Below are positions 1-6,265 of a stretch of DNA of 11,551 bases, piece by piece. Below the pieces are notes generated by a model. The model saw only the letters and a list, made by a program, of their open reading frames with translations. It was not told the DNA's origin and did no database searches. The stretch's first letter is position 1, and each line of letters starts with the position of its first letter. The position numbers and the translations under genes were made by a program. Source of the stretch: CAZITB01 sp964542055 (lineage in GTDB: Bacteria; Planctomycetota; Phycisphaerae; Sedimentisphaerales; CAMDDF01); contig CAZITB010000092.1 of the NCBI GenBank assembly GCA_964542055.1, forward strand, positions 1 through 11,551, written 5' to 3'.

Positions 1-1179
1 CCTGATACCGCCACCGTCTGGATGAGCCACGGCGACCAGGTAAACGATATCCACAGCGACATTATACCCCTGGCACAAACCCCAAGCTGCCCGTTCGCCG
101 CACTTAAGCACAAAACAAAACCGTTTTATGGTGTACAGTTCCACCCGGAAGTAACTCACACCCCGCGCGGCAAGGATATGCTCAAAAACTTTCTCTACGA
201 TATCTGCAAATGCCAGGGCAACTGGCAGATGTCAAATTTCGTCGAGGAATCAATCGAAAAAATCCGCCAACAGGTCGGAGACGCAACCGTCATTTGCGGC
301 CTAAGCGGCGGCGTCGATTCAGCTGTTACCGCATCTCTGATCCAAAAAGCCATCGGTGACCAGCTAGTTTGCATCTTCGTCGATAACGGCTTGCTCCGCA
401 AAAATGAACGTGAAGATGTAGTGGCTACATTCGGCGACCACTTCCACATGGACCTGCACGTAGTTGACTGGAGCAAACAGTTCATAGACAAACTAAAAGG
501 CGTTATCGATCCCCAGAAAAAACGCAAGATAATCGGAGCCGAATTCATTGAAGCATTCAAATCCGAAGCCGACAAAATCAAAAACGCAAAATTCCTCGCC
601 CAGGGCACCCTTTATCCCGACGTCATCGAATCGGGCAATAAAGACGGCAATCTCGCAGCCAATATCAAACTCCACCACAACGTCGGCGGACTGCCCGAAC
701 AACTCGGCTTCGAACTGGTCGAACCCCTTAGAGAACTTTTCAAAGATGAGGTTCGTCTGGTCGGTGAATACCTCGGCTTGCCCGAAGACCTTGTATGGCG
801 GCATCCTTTCCCCGGTCCCGGACTGGCGGTAAGAGTCATCGGCGAAATAACCGAACCGCGTCTGGAAGTTTTGCGAAACGCCGACGAAATTCTCATCGAT
901 GAGATCAAAGCGGCAGGGCAGTATAGAAAAATTTCACAGGCTTTGGCAGTTCTCGTTCCCGTCGAAACGGTCGGAGTAATGGGTGACGAGCGAAGCTATG
1001 AAAATGTTCTGGCCATAAGGTGCGTTGAAACCACCGATTTTATGACAGCCGATTTCTCCCAGATACCTTATGAGGTTCTTGGCACCATTTCCACCAGGAT
1101 CATCAACGAAGTCCGCGGCGTAAATCGCGTCGTTTACGACATCTCATCAAAACCCCCAGCCACCATCGAATGGGAATAA
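1..1179 (+). CDS. guaA: GMP synthase (glutamine-hydrolysing), 5'-truncated by window edge
   Basis: Makes GMP from XMP, ATP and glutamine in the last step of guanine nucleotide synthesis, in the cytosol. The reading frame is open from base 1 and 392 residues are visible; the family is usually about 510-525, so the start and the nucleophile-Cys part of the glutamine amidotransferase domain lie outside the window. What remains of that domain includes FHPE, with the triad His (142-144) and Glu (148-150). The ATP pyrophosphatase domain follows with its PP-loop SGGVDS at 304-321, then FVDNGLL, QGTLYPDVIES, HHNVGGLPE and HPFPGPGLAVR. The C-terminal dimerisation domain ends in the diagnostic DISSKPPATIEWE. 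All are hallmarks of GuaA. No frameshift is seen. It is followed by a long repeat-rich gap, so it is probably the last gene of its transcript. Confidence 0.97.
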   Translation, partial: PDTATVWMSHGDQVNDIHSDIIPLAQTPSCPFAALKHKTKPFYGVQFHPEVTHTPRGKDMLKNFLYDICKCQGNWQMSNFVEESIEKIRQQVGDATVICGLSGGVDSAVTASLIQKAIGDQLVCIFVDNGLLRKNEREDVVATFGDHFHMDLHVVDWSKQFIDKLKGVIDPQKKRKIIGAEFIEAFKSEADKIKNAKFLAQGTLYPDVIESGNKDGNLAANIKLHHNVGGLPEQLGFELVEPLRELFKDEVRLVGEYLGLPEDLVWRHPFPGPGLAVRVIGEITEPRLEVLRNADEILIDEIKAAGQYRKISQALAVLVPVETVGVMGDERSYENVLAIRCVETTDFMTADFSQIPYEVLGTISTRIINEVRGVNRVVYDISSKPPATIEWE

Positions 1180-1217
1180 AATTAATTCCGGAAGCGTGGA
1201 TCGCAACCGACACGAAT

Positions 1218-1251
1218 AAAAGCTCAATTGCGGTAGCAATGAGATCGAAAT
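1218..1251 (+). repeat. AAAAGCTC hairpin module, copy 1
   Basis: It starts AAAAGCTC and folds as CTC, one bulged A, ATTGC, loop GGTA, GCAAT, GAG (1223-1243). Related copies lie at 1511-1544 (degenerate) and 8584-8618. The copy at 8584 has ATCGC/GCGAT in place of ATTGC/GCAAT, so one base pair changed on both sides and the stem was kept. Confidence 0.6.
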
Positions 1252-1276
1252 TATCACAAACGTTTCTGACTTTTAG

Positions 1277-1297
1277 CCCCCTGCTTTTAGCAGGGGG
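1277..1297 (+). terminator. Hairpin downstream of guaA; possible terminator or interspersed palindrome
   Basis: CCCCCTGC (1277-1284), loop TTTTA, GCAGGGGG (1290-1297) gives a perfect 8-bp, very GC-rich stem followed by only three T. It lies 97 bases after the guaA stop and is a reasonable terminator by position. The short T-run and the symmetric flanks (TTTTAG before, TTTAGA after) would equally fit a dispersed palindromic repeat. Confidence 0.45.
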
Positions 1298-1485
1298 TTT
1301 AGACCACCAAATTAAATTGAACCCCGCCAGCGATGAGATAGGATACGCAACAACATATCCACAGCCCTATTTGCCAATTAATTAATTAATCACGGATGCG
1401 AAATCGACACGAAAAAAAGCTCCCACTATAATCAAGTCAGGCGAGTACCGACTACCGCTATTTGTCCGCAGACACAATTTCAACA

Positions 1486-1509
1486 GTAGGGGTCGTTCGT
1501 GAACGACCC
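1486..1509 (+). repeat. REP-like palindrome with GTAG head, copy 1
   Basis: GTAG (1486-1489) is followed directly by GGGTCGTTC (1490-1498), GT, and GAACGACCC (1501-1509), a perfect 9-bp inverted repeat. Known REP sequences mobilised by RAYT (TnpA-REP) transposases have a GTRG tetranucleotide next to the hairpin foot. Two further GTAG-headed palindromes with different stems occur at 8641 and 8678. No transposase is encoded in this window. Confidence 0.6.
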
Positions 1510-1510
1510 G

Positions 1511-1544
1511 AAAAGCTCAATTCCGGCAGTATGAGAAGAGAATG
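1511..1544 (+). repeat. AAAAGCTC hairpin module, degenerate copy 2
   Basis: It begins one base after the GTAG palindrome and shares AAAAGCTCAATT-CGG and ATGAGA with copy 1, but its stem is eroded. It matters because the same two repeat types are also neighbours at 8584-8664. Confidence 0.45.
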
Positions 1545-1677
1545 AATAAAAGCAATATAGCGCATGCGGGCCGAATTAAGTCAAATCCACGTGAGACTGA
1601 AAACCGGGGCCAGAATCCAGCCGACGGCCGATTTAACCCTATCGAATCTTTAATGATCAATAAACAATAGAAATAAT

Positions 1678-1705
1678 TTGCAACTCACACAACATCGCTT
1701 ACAAT
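1678..1705 (+). promoter_or_regulatory. Sigma70-type promoter of the GT4/GH130 pair
   Basis: TTGCAA (1678-1683), a 16-base spacer, then TACAAT (1700-1705), placing the transcript start about 25-30 bases before the ribosome binding site GGGAG (1731-1735). It is the best match in the gap and sits where one is needed. Confidence 0.5.
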
Positions 1706-1741
1706 TAAATATAGAGGGTATTTCTAATATGGGAGTTGGAT

Positions 1742-2800
1742 ATGGATTTTAAGAAAAAAAGAATTGCCGTACTGGCACCGGTGGCATGGCGAACACCGCC
1801 AAGGGCATACGGAGCATGGGAAACCGTCGCCAACAATATCACCGAAGGGCTTGTGGCCCGCGGCTGGGACGTGACACTCTTTGCCACCAAAGATTCCATA
1901 ACATCAGCCAAACTCTGCGCCGTTATCGAAAGAGGCTACGAGGAAGACAAAACCTGCGACCCCAATATCGTATCTTGCCTCCACATCGCCGAACTTATGG
2001 AACACGCCGACCAGTTCGACCTGGTCCACAACAATTTCGATTACCTGCCGCTGACCTACTCGAAAATGATAAACACCCCCATGCTTACTACCATCCACGG
2101 TTTCTCATCCCCCAGCATATTGCCCGTCTATCGAAAATACACTGACACCTACTACGTCTCCATAAGCGACTCCGACCGCGACGCCCAGCTGCCATATCTA
2201 GCCACTGTCTATAACGGGATCGACATTTCCAATACCACTTTCTATTCCAAACCTGGCGACAAGCTGGTATTCCTTGGCCGCATACATCCCGACAAGGGAG
2301 CGCACCTGGCCATCGAAACCGCCCAGCGGTGCGGCATGGACCTTATCATTGCGGGGATCATTCAGGATCAGCAATACTTTGACACCCTCGTCAAACCGTA
2401 TTTGAACAACTCCTCGGTACAGTACATTGGCCCGGTCAATCCTATCCAGCGAGATGCTCTTTTTAAAGATGCCTACGCCGTGCTCCACTTAAATACCATC
2501 CCTGAACGGTTCGGGCTGGTACTTGTCGAATCCATGGCTGCCGGCGTACCGGTTATCGCTATGGACCTCGGTTCCTGCCGTGAGGTAATAGAAGACAAAA
2601 AAACAGGCTTTCTGGTGGACAGCGTCACACAGGCCGCCAATGCGGTGGCAAAGATTCACACCATCGACCGCAAAAGCTGCCGCCGTCACGTTGAAAAATA
2701 CTTCACCATAGACAAAATGGTAGCCAGCTACGAAAAGGTCTATGTCGAGATATTCCGCCGCCAGACCGAAAGAAATCAGAAAATAAGGAAAATCGTATGA
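1742..2800 (+). CDS. Glycosyltransferase family 4 protein
   Basis: A GT-B fold retaining glycosyltransferase that moves a sugar from a nucleotide-sugar donor to an unknown acceptor in the cytosol or at the membrane face. I chose the ATG at 1742 because GGGAG (1731-1735) lies 6 bases upstream; an in-frame TTG at 1736 directly abuts that site and is unlikely. That gives 352 residues. Visible features are the N-terminal Rossmann start RIAVLAPVAWRTPP with AYGAWE, YNGID near residue 157, GRIHPDKG near 179 and the C-terminal donor-site motif PERFGLVLVESMAAG. In that motif Glu255 and Glu263 form the EX7E pair typical of GT4. There is no signal peptide. It overlaps the GH130 gene by four bases, so the two are almost certainly co-translated and share a glycan. 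The sugar cannot be read from the sequence; mannose is a guess from the GH130 partner. Confidence 0.9.
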   Translation: MDFKKKRIAVLAPVAWRTPPRAYGAWETVANNITEGLVARGWDVTLFATKDSITSAKLCAVIERGYEEDKTCDPNIVSCLHIAELMEHADQFDLVHNNFDYLPLTYSKMINTPMLTTIHGFSSPSILPVYRKYTDTYYVSISDSDRDAQLPYLATVYNGIDISNTTFYSKPGDKLVFLGRIHPDKGAHLAIETAQRCGMDLIIAGIIQDQQYFDTLVKPYLNNSSVQYIGPVNPIQRDALFKDAYAVLHLNTIPERFGLVLVESMAAGVPVIAMDLGSCREVIEDKKTGFLVDSVTQAANAVAKIHTIDRKSCRRHVEKYFTIDKMVASYEKVYVEIFRRQTERNQKIRKIV

Positions 2801-3732
2801 AAAAGCAATTCGTCGAGAGATACTCAAAAAACCCGATCCTTACCATAGATGATGTGCCCTATCCCGTCGCAACCATCCATAACGCCGCCGTTGCCAAATA
2901 TAACGGCACTTACGTTATGCTCTTCAGGTCACATACGGACACCGGCCGCTCGATAATCGGCATCGCCGACAGCGATGACGGGTTCGAGTTTCAATGCAGG
3001 AGTGATCCGTTTATGACACCGGCAAAGCAGCCCGAATTTTACGAGTACGAAAAGTTCGGCGTAGAAGACCCGCGTGTCACACTGCTAGAGGGCGCGTACT
3101 ATATTACATATAGTGCATATTCCGATCACGGCGTTCGCATCGGCCTTGCAAAGACGACCGACTTCAAGTCCATCGAACGCATCGCCTTTATCACCGAAGC
3201 CGACCATCGCAATATTGTCCTGTTCCCCGAGAAGATAAACGGCCGATACGTCAGGCTCGACCGCCCTCATTCGGAAATTTGCCCCTGGTCGATCTGGATC
3301 AGCTACTCCAACGACCTGCGGCACTGGGGCGATTCGACCGTTTTAATTAAGCCCGCCAGGTACCACTGGGACGAAATGAAAGTCGGGCCCGGAGCTCCGC
3401 CGATCCGCACCGACAAAGGATGGCTCAACATTTTCCACGGCGTCTTTCCCACTATGGACGGGGCTATCTACCGGCTCGGCGCGGCATTGCATAAGCTTGA
3501 AAACCCCGCCGAATTGATCGGCGTCTGCGACCGGTGGATACTTCAGCCGCAGGACCCCTGGGAACGGGTCGGCTATGTGCATAACGTGGTATTTTCCTGC
3601 GCTGCCATCCCCGAAGACGATGGGACGCTAAAAATTTACTGGGGCGGAGCCGATACGGTGATGTGTGTCGGAACTGCGGTTATCGATGAACTTGTCCAGT
3701 TGTGCATCGACCATCCACGCCCGCCTTATTGA
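2797..3732 (+). CDS. GH130 family glycoside phosphorylase (mannoside phosphorylase-like)
   Basis: GH130 enzymes cleave beta-mannosides (for example mannosyl-glucose or beta-1,4/1,2-mannooligosaccharides) with phosphate, giving mannose-1-phosphate, or run the reaction in reverse. The 311 residues carry the single five-bladed propeller seen in this family: IHNAAVAKYNGTYVMLFR (about 27-44), SDDGFEF (59-65) and FGVEDPR (87-93), where Asp91 fits the family's general acid. RLDRPHS (153-159), KVGPGAPPI (195-203), YRLGAALHKLENP (225-237) and VHNVVFSCA (261-269) follow. There is no signal peptide, so it acts in the cytosol. ATGA overlap with the upstream GT4 gene and AAGGA just before indicate translational coupling. 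The exact linkage and substrate cannot be assigned by eye. The pairing may mean glycan synthesis or turnover rather than food use, since no transporter is adjacent. Confidence 0.9.
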   Translation: MKKQFVERYSKNPILTIDDVPYPVATIHNAAVAKYNGTYVMLFRSHTDTGRSIIGIADSDDGFEFQCRSDPFMTPAKQPEFYEYEKFGVEDPRVTLLEGAYYITYSAYSDHGVRIGLAKTTDFKSIERIAFITEADHRNIVLFPEKINGRYVRLDRPHSEICPWSIWISYSNDLRHWGDSTVLIKPARYHWDEMKVGPGAPPIRTDKGWLNIFHGVFPTMDGAIYRLGAALHKLENPAELIGVCDRWILQPQDPWERVGYVHNVVFSCAAIPEDDGTLKIYWGGADTVMCVGTAVIDELVQLCIDHPRPPY

Positions 3733-3754
3733 AAAAGCCAATTAGGATAAAGTA

Positions 3755-3784
3755 TTGACTATCAGGGTATCAAACCTTTATAAT
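3755..3784 (+). promoter_or_regulatory. Strong sigma70-type promoter of the arsenate reductase gene
   Basis: TTGACT (3755-3760), an 18-base spacer, then a perfect TATAAT (3779-3784). Transcription should begin near 3791, about 32 bases before the ATG. It is the closest match to consensus in the window and shows that the gene is independent of the GH130 gene. Confidence 0.7.
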
Positions 3785-3796
3785 AAGCTCAGAAGC

Positions 3797-3808
3797 ACTT
3801 AATTAAGT
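3797..3808. promoter_or_regulatory. Perfect 12-base palindrome just after the start site; candidate operator
   Basis: ACTTAATTAAGT is perfectly symmetric and sits a few bases downstream of the predicted transcript start, ahead of the ribosome binding site AGAGGTG (3812-3818). That is a usual place for a repressor. No regulator gene is next to it. It could be chance in AT-rich DNA. Confidence 0.3.
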
Positions 3809-3822
3809 ATAAGAGGTGCATT

Positions 3823-4251
3823 ATGGCTGATGAAAAACTTCATATCCTTTTTTTATGTCATTCCAACGCCTGCCGCTCGCAGATCGCCGAAGCGATGGTG
3901 GACAAGTACAAATCCGATAAAATAGAGGCTTACTCGGCAGGGGTCAAACCCGCTAACCGGCTAAGCGAAAACGCCGTCAAGGTAATGCGCGAAGAGGGAT
4001 TTATGATCGAAGATTATTACCCCAAGCACATCGACGACCTGGCCGGGCTCAAATTCGATTACGTGATAACCCTTTGCGATTCAGTATGCGATTTACCCGG
4101 CCTCTATCCAAAAAATGCCAAGGTAATAAACAAAACCTTCGATGACCCGTCGGCACTTATCGGCACCGCCGAACAGACGCTGGATAAATTCCGCTCTGTT
4201 CGCGACCAGATAAAAGATTACGTATTAACCCTGCCCGAATCGTTGGAATAA
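3823..4251 (+). CDS. Arsenate reductase of the low-molecular-weight phosphatase family (ArsC-like)
   Basis: Likely reduces arsenate to arsenite in the cytosol with thioredoxin as electron donor. Its 142 residues are normal for the family. The phosphate-binding loop CHSNACRS gives Cys12, Cys17 and Arg18, matching the CX5R signature. The second half has the redox pair in VITLCDSVCDLP (Cys85, Cys89), the DP loop FDDPS (Asp108, general acid) and the C-terminal FRSVRDQI that is typical of ArsC. The Cys85-Cys89 spacing (CX3C) is shorter than the CX6C I know from plasmid pI258 ArsC. It stands alone, without arsR, an arsenite efflux gene or thioredoxin next to it, under its own strong promoter. The alternative is a low-molecular-weight protein tyrosine phosphatase, but the cysteines at 85 and 89 favour arsenate reductase. 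Confidence 0.85.
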   Translation: MADEKLHILFLCHSNACRSQIAEAMVDKYKSDKIEAYSAGVKPANRLSENAVKVMREEGFMIEDYYPKHIDDLAGLKFDYVITLCDSVCDLPGLYPKNAKVINKTFDDPSALIGTAEQTLDKFRSVRDQIKDYVLTLPESLE

Positions 4252-4272
4252 ACGACCGCTAAAATATAAAAA

Positions 4273-4297
4273 ACCCAGACCCTCAAGGGGCCTGGGT
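4273..4297. terminator. Bidirectional terminator between arsenate reductase and RRM genes
   Basis: ACCCAG (4273-4278) pairs with CTGGGT (4292-4297), with an inner CCC/GGG pairing around TCAA. A run of A precedes the stem and a run of T (4302-4306) follows it, so each strand has a hairpin plus U-tract. It sits between convergent genes, 22 bases after the stop on the plus strand and 7 bases after the stop on the minus strand. Confidence 0.8.
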
Positions 4298-4304
4298 ATG
4301 ATTT

Positions 4305-4682
4305 TTAGTACCGATTTCGTGGTCCACGGCTGCTGCTGCCGCCACCACCACTGCCGCCTCTTGAACCACCGCGTCCGCCACCGCCGCCTCTTGGGCCGCC
4401 TCTGAAACCACCGCGTCCGCCACCGCCGCCTGGACGGTCGGTTTTTGGCTTAGCTACGTTTACGGTAATTTCACGACCCATCAATTCCTGGCCGTTCAAT
4501 TCTTCAATTGCTTCTTCTGCCTGAGCTTTGTCAGGCATTTCAACGAAACCAAACCCTTTAGATCGGTTTGTGGCCTTGTCGATGATCAAACGGACTTCCG
4601 TTACCTCTCCGAACTGCTCAAACGCACTTTTGAGGTCGTTTTCTGTCACATCGTACGATAGATTTCCAACATAAAGATTCAT
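4305..4682 (-). CDS. Glycine-rich RRM RNA-binding protein
   Basis: A single RNA recognition motif (residues 1-80) with RNP2 LYVGNL (3-8) and RNP1 KGFGFVEM (42-49), whose aromatic residues stack on RNA. A low-complexity tail (84-125) follows, rich in Gly with RGG boxes and ending RGPRNRY. At 125 residues it is like the small bacterial Rbp proteins, best studied in cyanobacteria, where they are linked to cold and to RNA fate. The tail is DNA-repetitive: a perfect 26-base direct repeat (4364-4389 and 4406-4431) with a 42-base period encodes repeated GGGGGRGG. It starts 29 bases after the flavoprotein gene in the same direction, with GGGA as a plausible ribosome site, so it may be co-transcribed or have a promoter inside that gene. 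Confidence 0.93.
   Translation of the reverse strand: MNLYVGNLSYDVTENDLKSAFEQFGEVTEVRLIIDKATNRSKGFGFVEMPDKAQAEEAIEELNGQELMGREITVNVAKPKTDRPGGGGGRGGFRGGPRGGGGGRGGSRGGSGGGGSSSRGPRNRY
4364..4431. repeat. 26-base perfect direct repeat inside the RGG tail
   Basis: Copies at 4364-4389 and 4406-4431 are identical, and the period is 42 bases (14 codons), so gain or loss of a unit keeps frame. It encodes the Gly/Arg stretches of the RNA-binding protein and is a likely site of length variation between strains. Confidence 0.8.
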
Positions 4683-4711
4683 TTGTTTTTCCCTTTTAGA
4701 TTACATTACTT

Positions 4712-5836
4712 TTAACTACTGCTTTTTTGGAACGAAACATCTTCATTCCTTACGGTTTTCTTAACAGAAAGTGCATCAGATAATTCCTGCGATAACGTTT
4801 CGACAAGTTTTTTTACAGGCACGATTTCGGTACACCTGTAAGCGTTCGATCCGGCAAACGCAAAAGACTCATCGAGCTTGCCCTGCGAAGCGTTTGCAAG
4901 CACCTGGGCTATGCAGTAAGGAGCCTTGTCCGGCTCACAGGTCCTCAAACATTGATACTTGCACTCGAAAGGCATCGTTTTGCCCTCTTTTATTTTTTCA
5001 ACGAAACTGTTGTTGATAACCCTGCCGGGCAGCCCAAGAGGACTGTTGATTATGTTCAAATCATCTTTAGTGGCATCAATATAAGCTTGCTTAAAATTGT
5101 CATGCACATCGCACTCATCAGTACATACAAACCGAGTCGCCATCTGGACACCGCTTGCGCCAAGCGACAGAAAATGAGCGATATCTTCACCCGTAAATAC
5201 ACCACCCGCTGCAATAACAGGAATCTCGGCATCAAAAGATTTGGCCGCTTCGATAACTTCCTTAACAGTTTGATCCAATTTAGTCGAACTGCAAGCCGAA
5301 ATTTCATCCTTTGTGTAGCCCAGATGTCCACCAGCCTTGATACCTTCGACGATTACCGCATCGGGAAGTTTATTATAGCGGCTTTTCCACTTTTTGCAGA
5401 TAATCTTAAATGTTCTGGCAGATGAAACAACCGGCAAAAGTTTGACATCTTTGCCGTTTAAATATCCCGGCAGATCAAGCGGCAAACCTGCACCTGATAT
5501 TATCAGGTCAACTCCTTCATCTACCGCGGCCTTTACAAGAGTGTCATAGTCGGTAAGGGCCACCATGATGTTCACGCCGATAACACCACTGCTTTGAGAC
5601 CTTGCTTTTCTGATTTCATATCTCAAGGCCTGTTCATTTTGTTCGGCGAATTCACATCCTGGGAAATTCTCGAACTGACCTATTCCTGCACCTGCTATTA
5701 TTCCCGCGCATCCTGTATTTGCTACAGCTGATGCCAGATTTGCCCTTGAAACACGGACACCCATGCCGCCTTGTATGATAGGCGGACATATCTTAAGGTT
5801 CCCAATGTTAAGGGCCGGTATTTGACCTTTGTACAT
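4712..5836 (-). CDS. Nitronate monooxygenase / FabK-type NAD(P)H-dependent flavin oxidoreductase
   Basis: A TIM-barrel FMN protein of the 2-nitropropane dioxygenase/nitronate monooxygenase family, which also includes the enoyl-ACP reductase FabK; the substrate here is unknown. Its 374 residues start PPIIQGGMGVRVS (18-30), the family's FMN entry motif. AGGHLG has His171 at the position of the catalytic His of nitronate monooxygenases. AAGGVFTG (209-216) and GASGVQMATRF (226-236) bind the FMN phosphate. After the barrel a cysteine cluster, Cys292, Cys296, Cys300 and Cys308 (CX3CX3CX7C), precedes FAGSNAYRC. The start ATG follows AAGGAA at a good distance. A weak promoter lies upstream. It runs leftward into the RRM gene, 29 bases on. 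FabK is possible, but no fatty-acid genes are near, so I keep the broad name. Confidence 0.88.
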   Translation of the reverse strand: MYKGQIPALNIGNLKICPPIIQGGMGVRVSRANLASAVANTGCAGIIAGAGIGQFENFPGCEFAEQNEQALRYEIRKARSQSSGVIGVNIMVALTDYDTLVKAAVDEGVDLIISGAGLPLDLPGYLNGKDVKLLPVVSSARTFKIICKKWKSRYNKLPDAVIVEGIKAGGHLGYTKDEISACSSTKLDQTVKEVIEAAKSFDAEIPVIAAGGVFTGEDIAHFLSLGASGVQMATRFVCTDECDVHDNFKQAYIDATKDDLNIINSPLGLPGRVINNSFVEKIKEGKTMPFECKYQCLRTCEPDKAPYCIAQVLANASQGKLDESFAFAGSNAYRCTEIVPVKKLVETLSQELSDALSVKKTVRNEDVSFQKSSS

Positions 5837-5875
5837 ATAATTCCTTGCTATATCAAAATTAGAAAAAGAGAAATG

Positions 5876-5904
5876 ATGATAGTAAATACATAATCAGCAA
5901 CCAA
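5876..5904 (-). promoter_or_regulatory. Weak candidate promoter for the flavoprotein gene
   Basis: Read on the minus strand: TTGGTT (5904-5899), 17 bases, TATCAT (5881-5876), about 40 bases before the ATG. Spacing is ideal but the boxes are imperfect and the region is AT-rich. Confidence 0.35.
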
Positions 5905-6159
5905 AAACAAACAGGATACCGTCCCTATCAAAAAAACTCAATTACGAATAACATTTTACCGTCTGCCGCAAAATAATACAATAGAATCTTTTATATGAAG
6001 CCAAAAACTCTATTTTTTTACCTGTTAATAGGCAATAAACGCATAACAACAGTGTTTTGAGCATGTTGCATTAAATATTAACTGGAAGTCTATGGAATTT
6101 TTTTTTAGAAATAAAAATCTACCTCAAATAATAAAAAAAAGATAATTTCTCCAAGAAAC

Positions 6160-6187
6160 TTGTTAAATCTCTATAAAACAATAAAAT
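6160..6187 (+). promoter_or_regulatory. Weak candidate promoter for the 567-residue protein gene
   Basis: TTGTTA (6160-6165), 16 bases, TAAAAT (6182-6187), about 80 bases before the ATG. AT-rich surroundings make chance matches likely. Confidence 0.3.
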
Positions 6188-6218
6188 AGAGGGGGCTCTG
6201 AGATTATATTAAGGTAAA

Positions 6219-6237
6219 TTAAAGGCTTTTTAAAGGC
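6219..6237 (+). promoter_or_regulatory. Helically phased direct repeat TTAAAGGC x2 upstream of the 567-aa gene
   Basis: TTAAAGGC occurs at 6219-6226 and 6230-6237, an 11-base period or about one turn of DNA, 29 bases before the ATG. It could be an activator or repressor half-site pair in the leader region. It could also be chance. Confidence 0.25.
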
Positions 6238-6265
6238 AAATTACAAACAAAACAGAAGGTGAAAA

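Larger units (their letters stand above)
1207..1422 (+). repeat. Pair of 19-base direct repeats (1207-1225 and 1404-1422)
   Basis: Both copies read [CT]CGACACGAA, then A or T, then AAAAGCTC, and match at 17 of 19 positions. The first copy runs into the hairpin module at 1218. The second stops after GCTC and continues into unrelated sequence, so it looks like a broken unit of the same repeat family. Confidence 0.5.
1180..1735. other. Repeat-rich intergenic region
   Basis: This 556-base gap has no convincing gene. A 71-codon rightward frame beginning inside the guaA 3' end has no homology I can recognise and runs straight through a hairpin. The gap contains a perfect 8-bp hairpin (1277-1297), two approximate copies of a 19-base direct repeat (1207-1225 and 1404-1422, 17 of 19 identical), an AATT tandem run (1376-1390), a GTAG-headed palindrome (1486-1509), two copies of the AAAAGCTC hairpin module (1218-1251, and 1511-1544 degenerate), and the promoter of the next gene near its right end. 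Confidence 0.75.
5837..6265. other. AT-rich divergent intergenic region
   Basis: A 429-base gap between divergent genes, very AT-rich with many A and T runs. I see no gene in it. It should hold promoters for both sides: a weak leftward candidate at 5876-5904 and a weak rightward one at 6160-6187. An 8-base direct repeat with an 11-base period lies at 6219-6237, close to the rightward gene. The remainder (about 5905-6155) has no structure that I can support. Confidence 0.6.

Noticed and set aside
195..908. Several leftward open frames of 98-137 codons opposite guaA
   Set aside because: They are antisense shadows of a clearly conserved GuaA frame and show no recognisable protein features.
1170..1385. 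Rightward 71-codon frame after guaA
   Set aside because: It starts inside the guaA end, lacks a convincing ribosome site, runs through the 1277-1297 hairpin and repeats, and resembles no protein.
1218..1544. Spaced repeats after guaA as a possible CRISPR array
   Set aside because: Spacing is irregular, copies are imperfect and few, and each unit is itself a hairpin; this fits dispersed palindromic repeats.
1736..1741. TTG at 1736 as start of the GT4 gene
   Set aside because: It directly abuts the ribosome site GGGAG; the ATG at 1742 has proper spacing.
4952..5425. Rightward 157-codon frame opposite the flavoprotein gene
   Set aside because: It is antisense to a strongly conserved FMN-barrel protein and has no family features.
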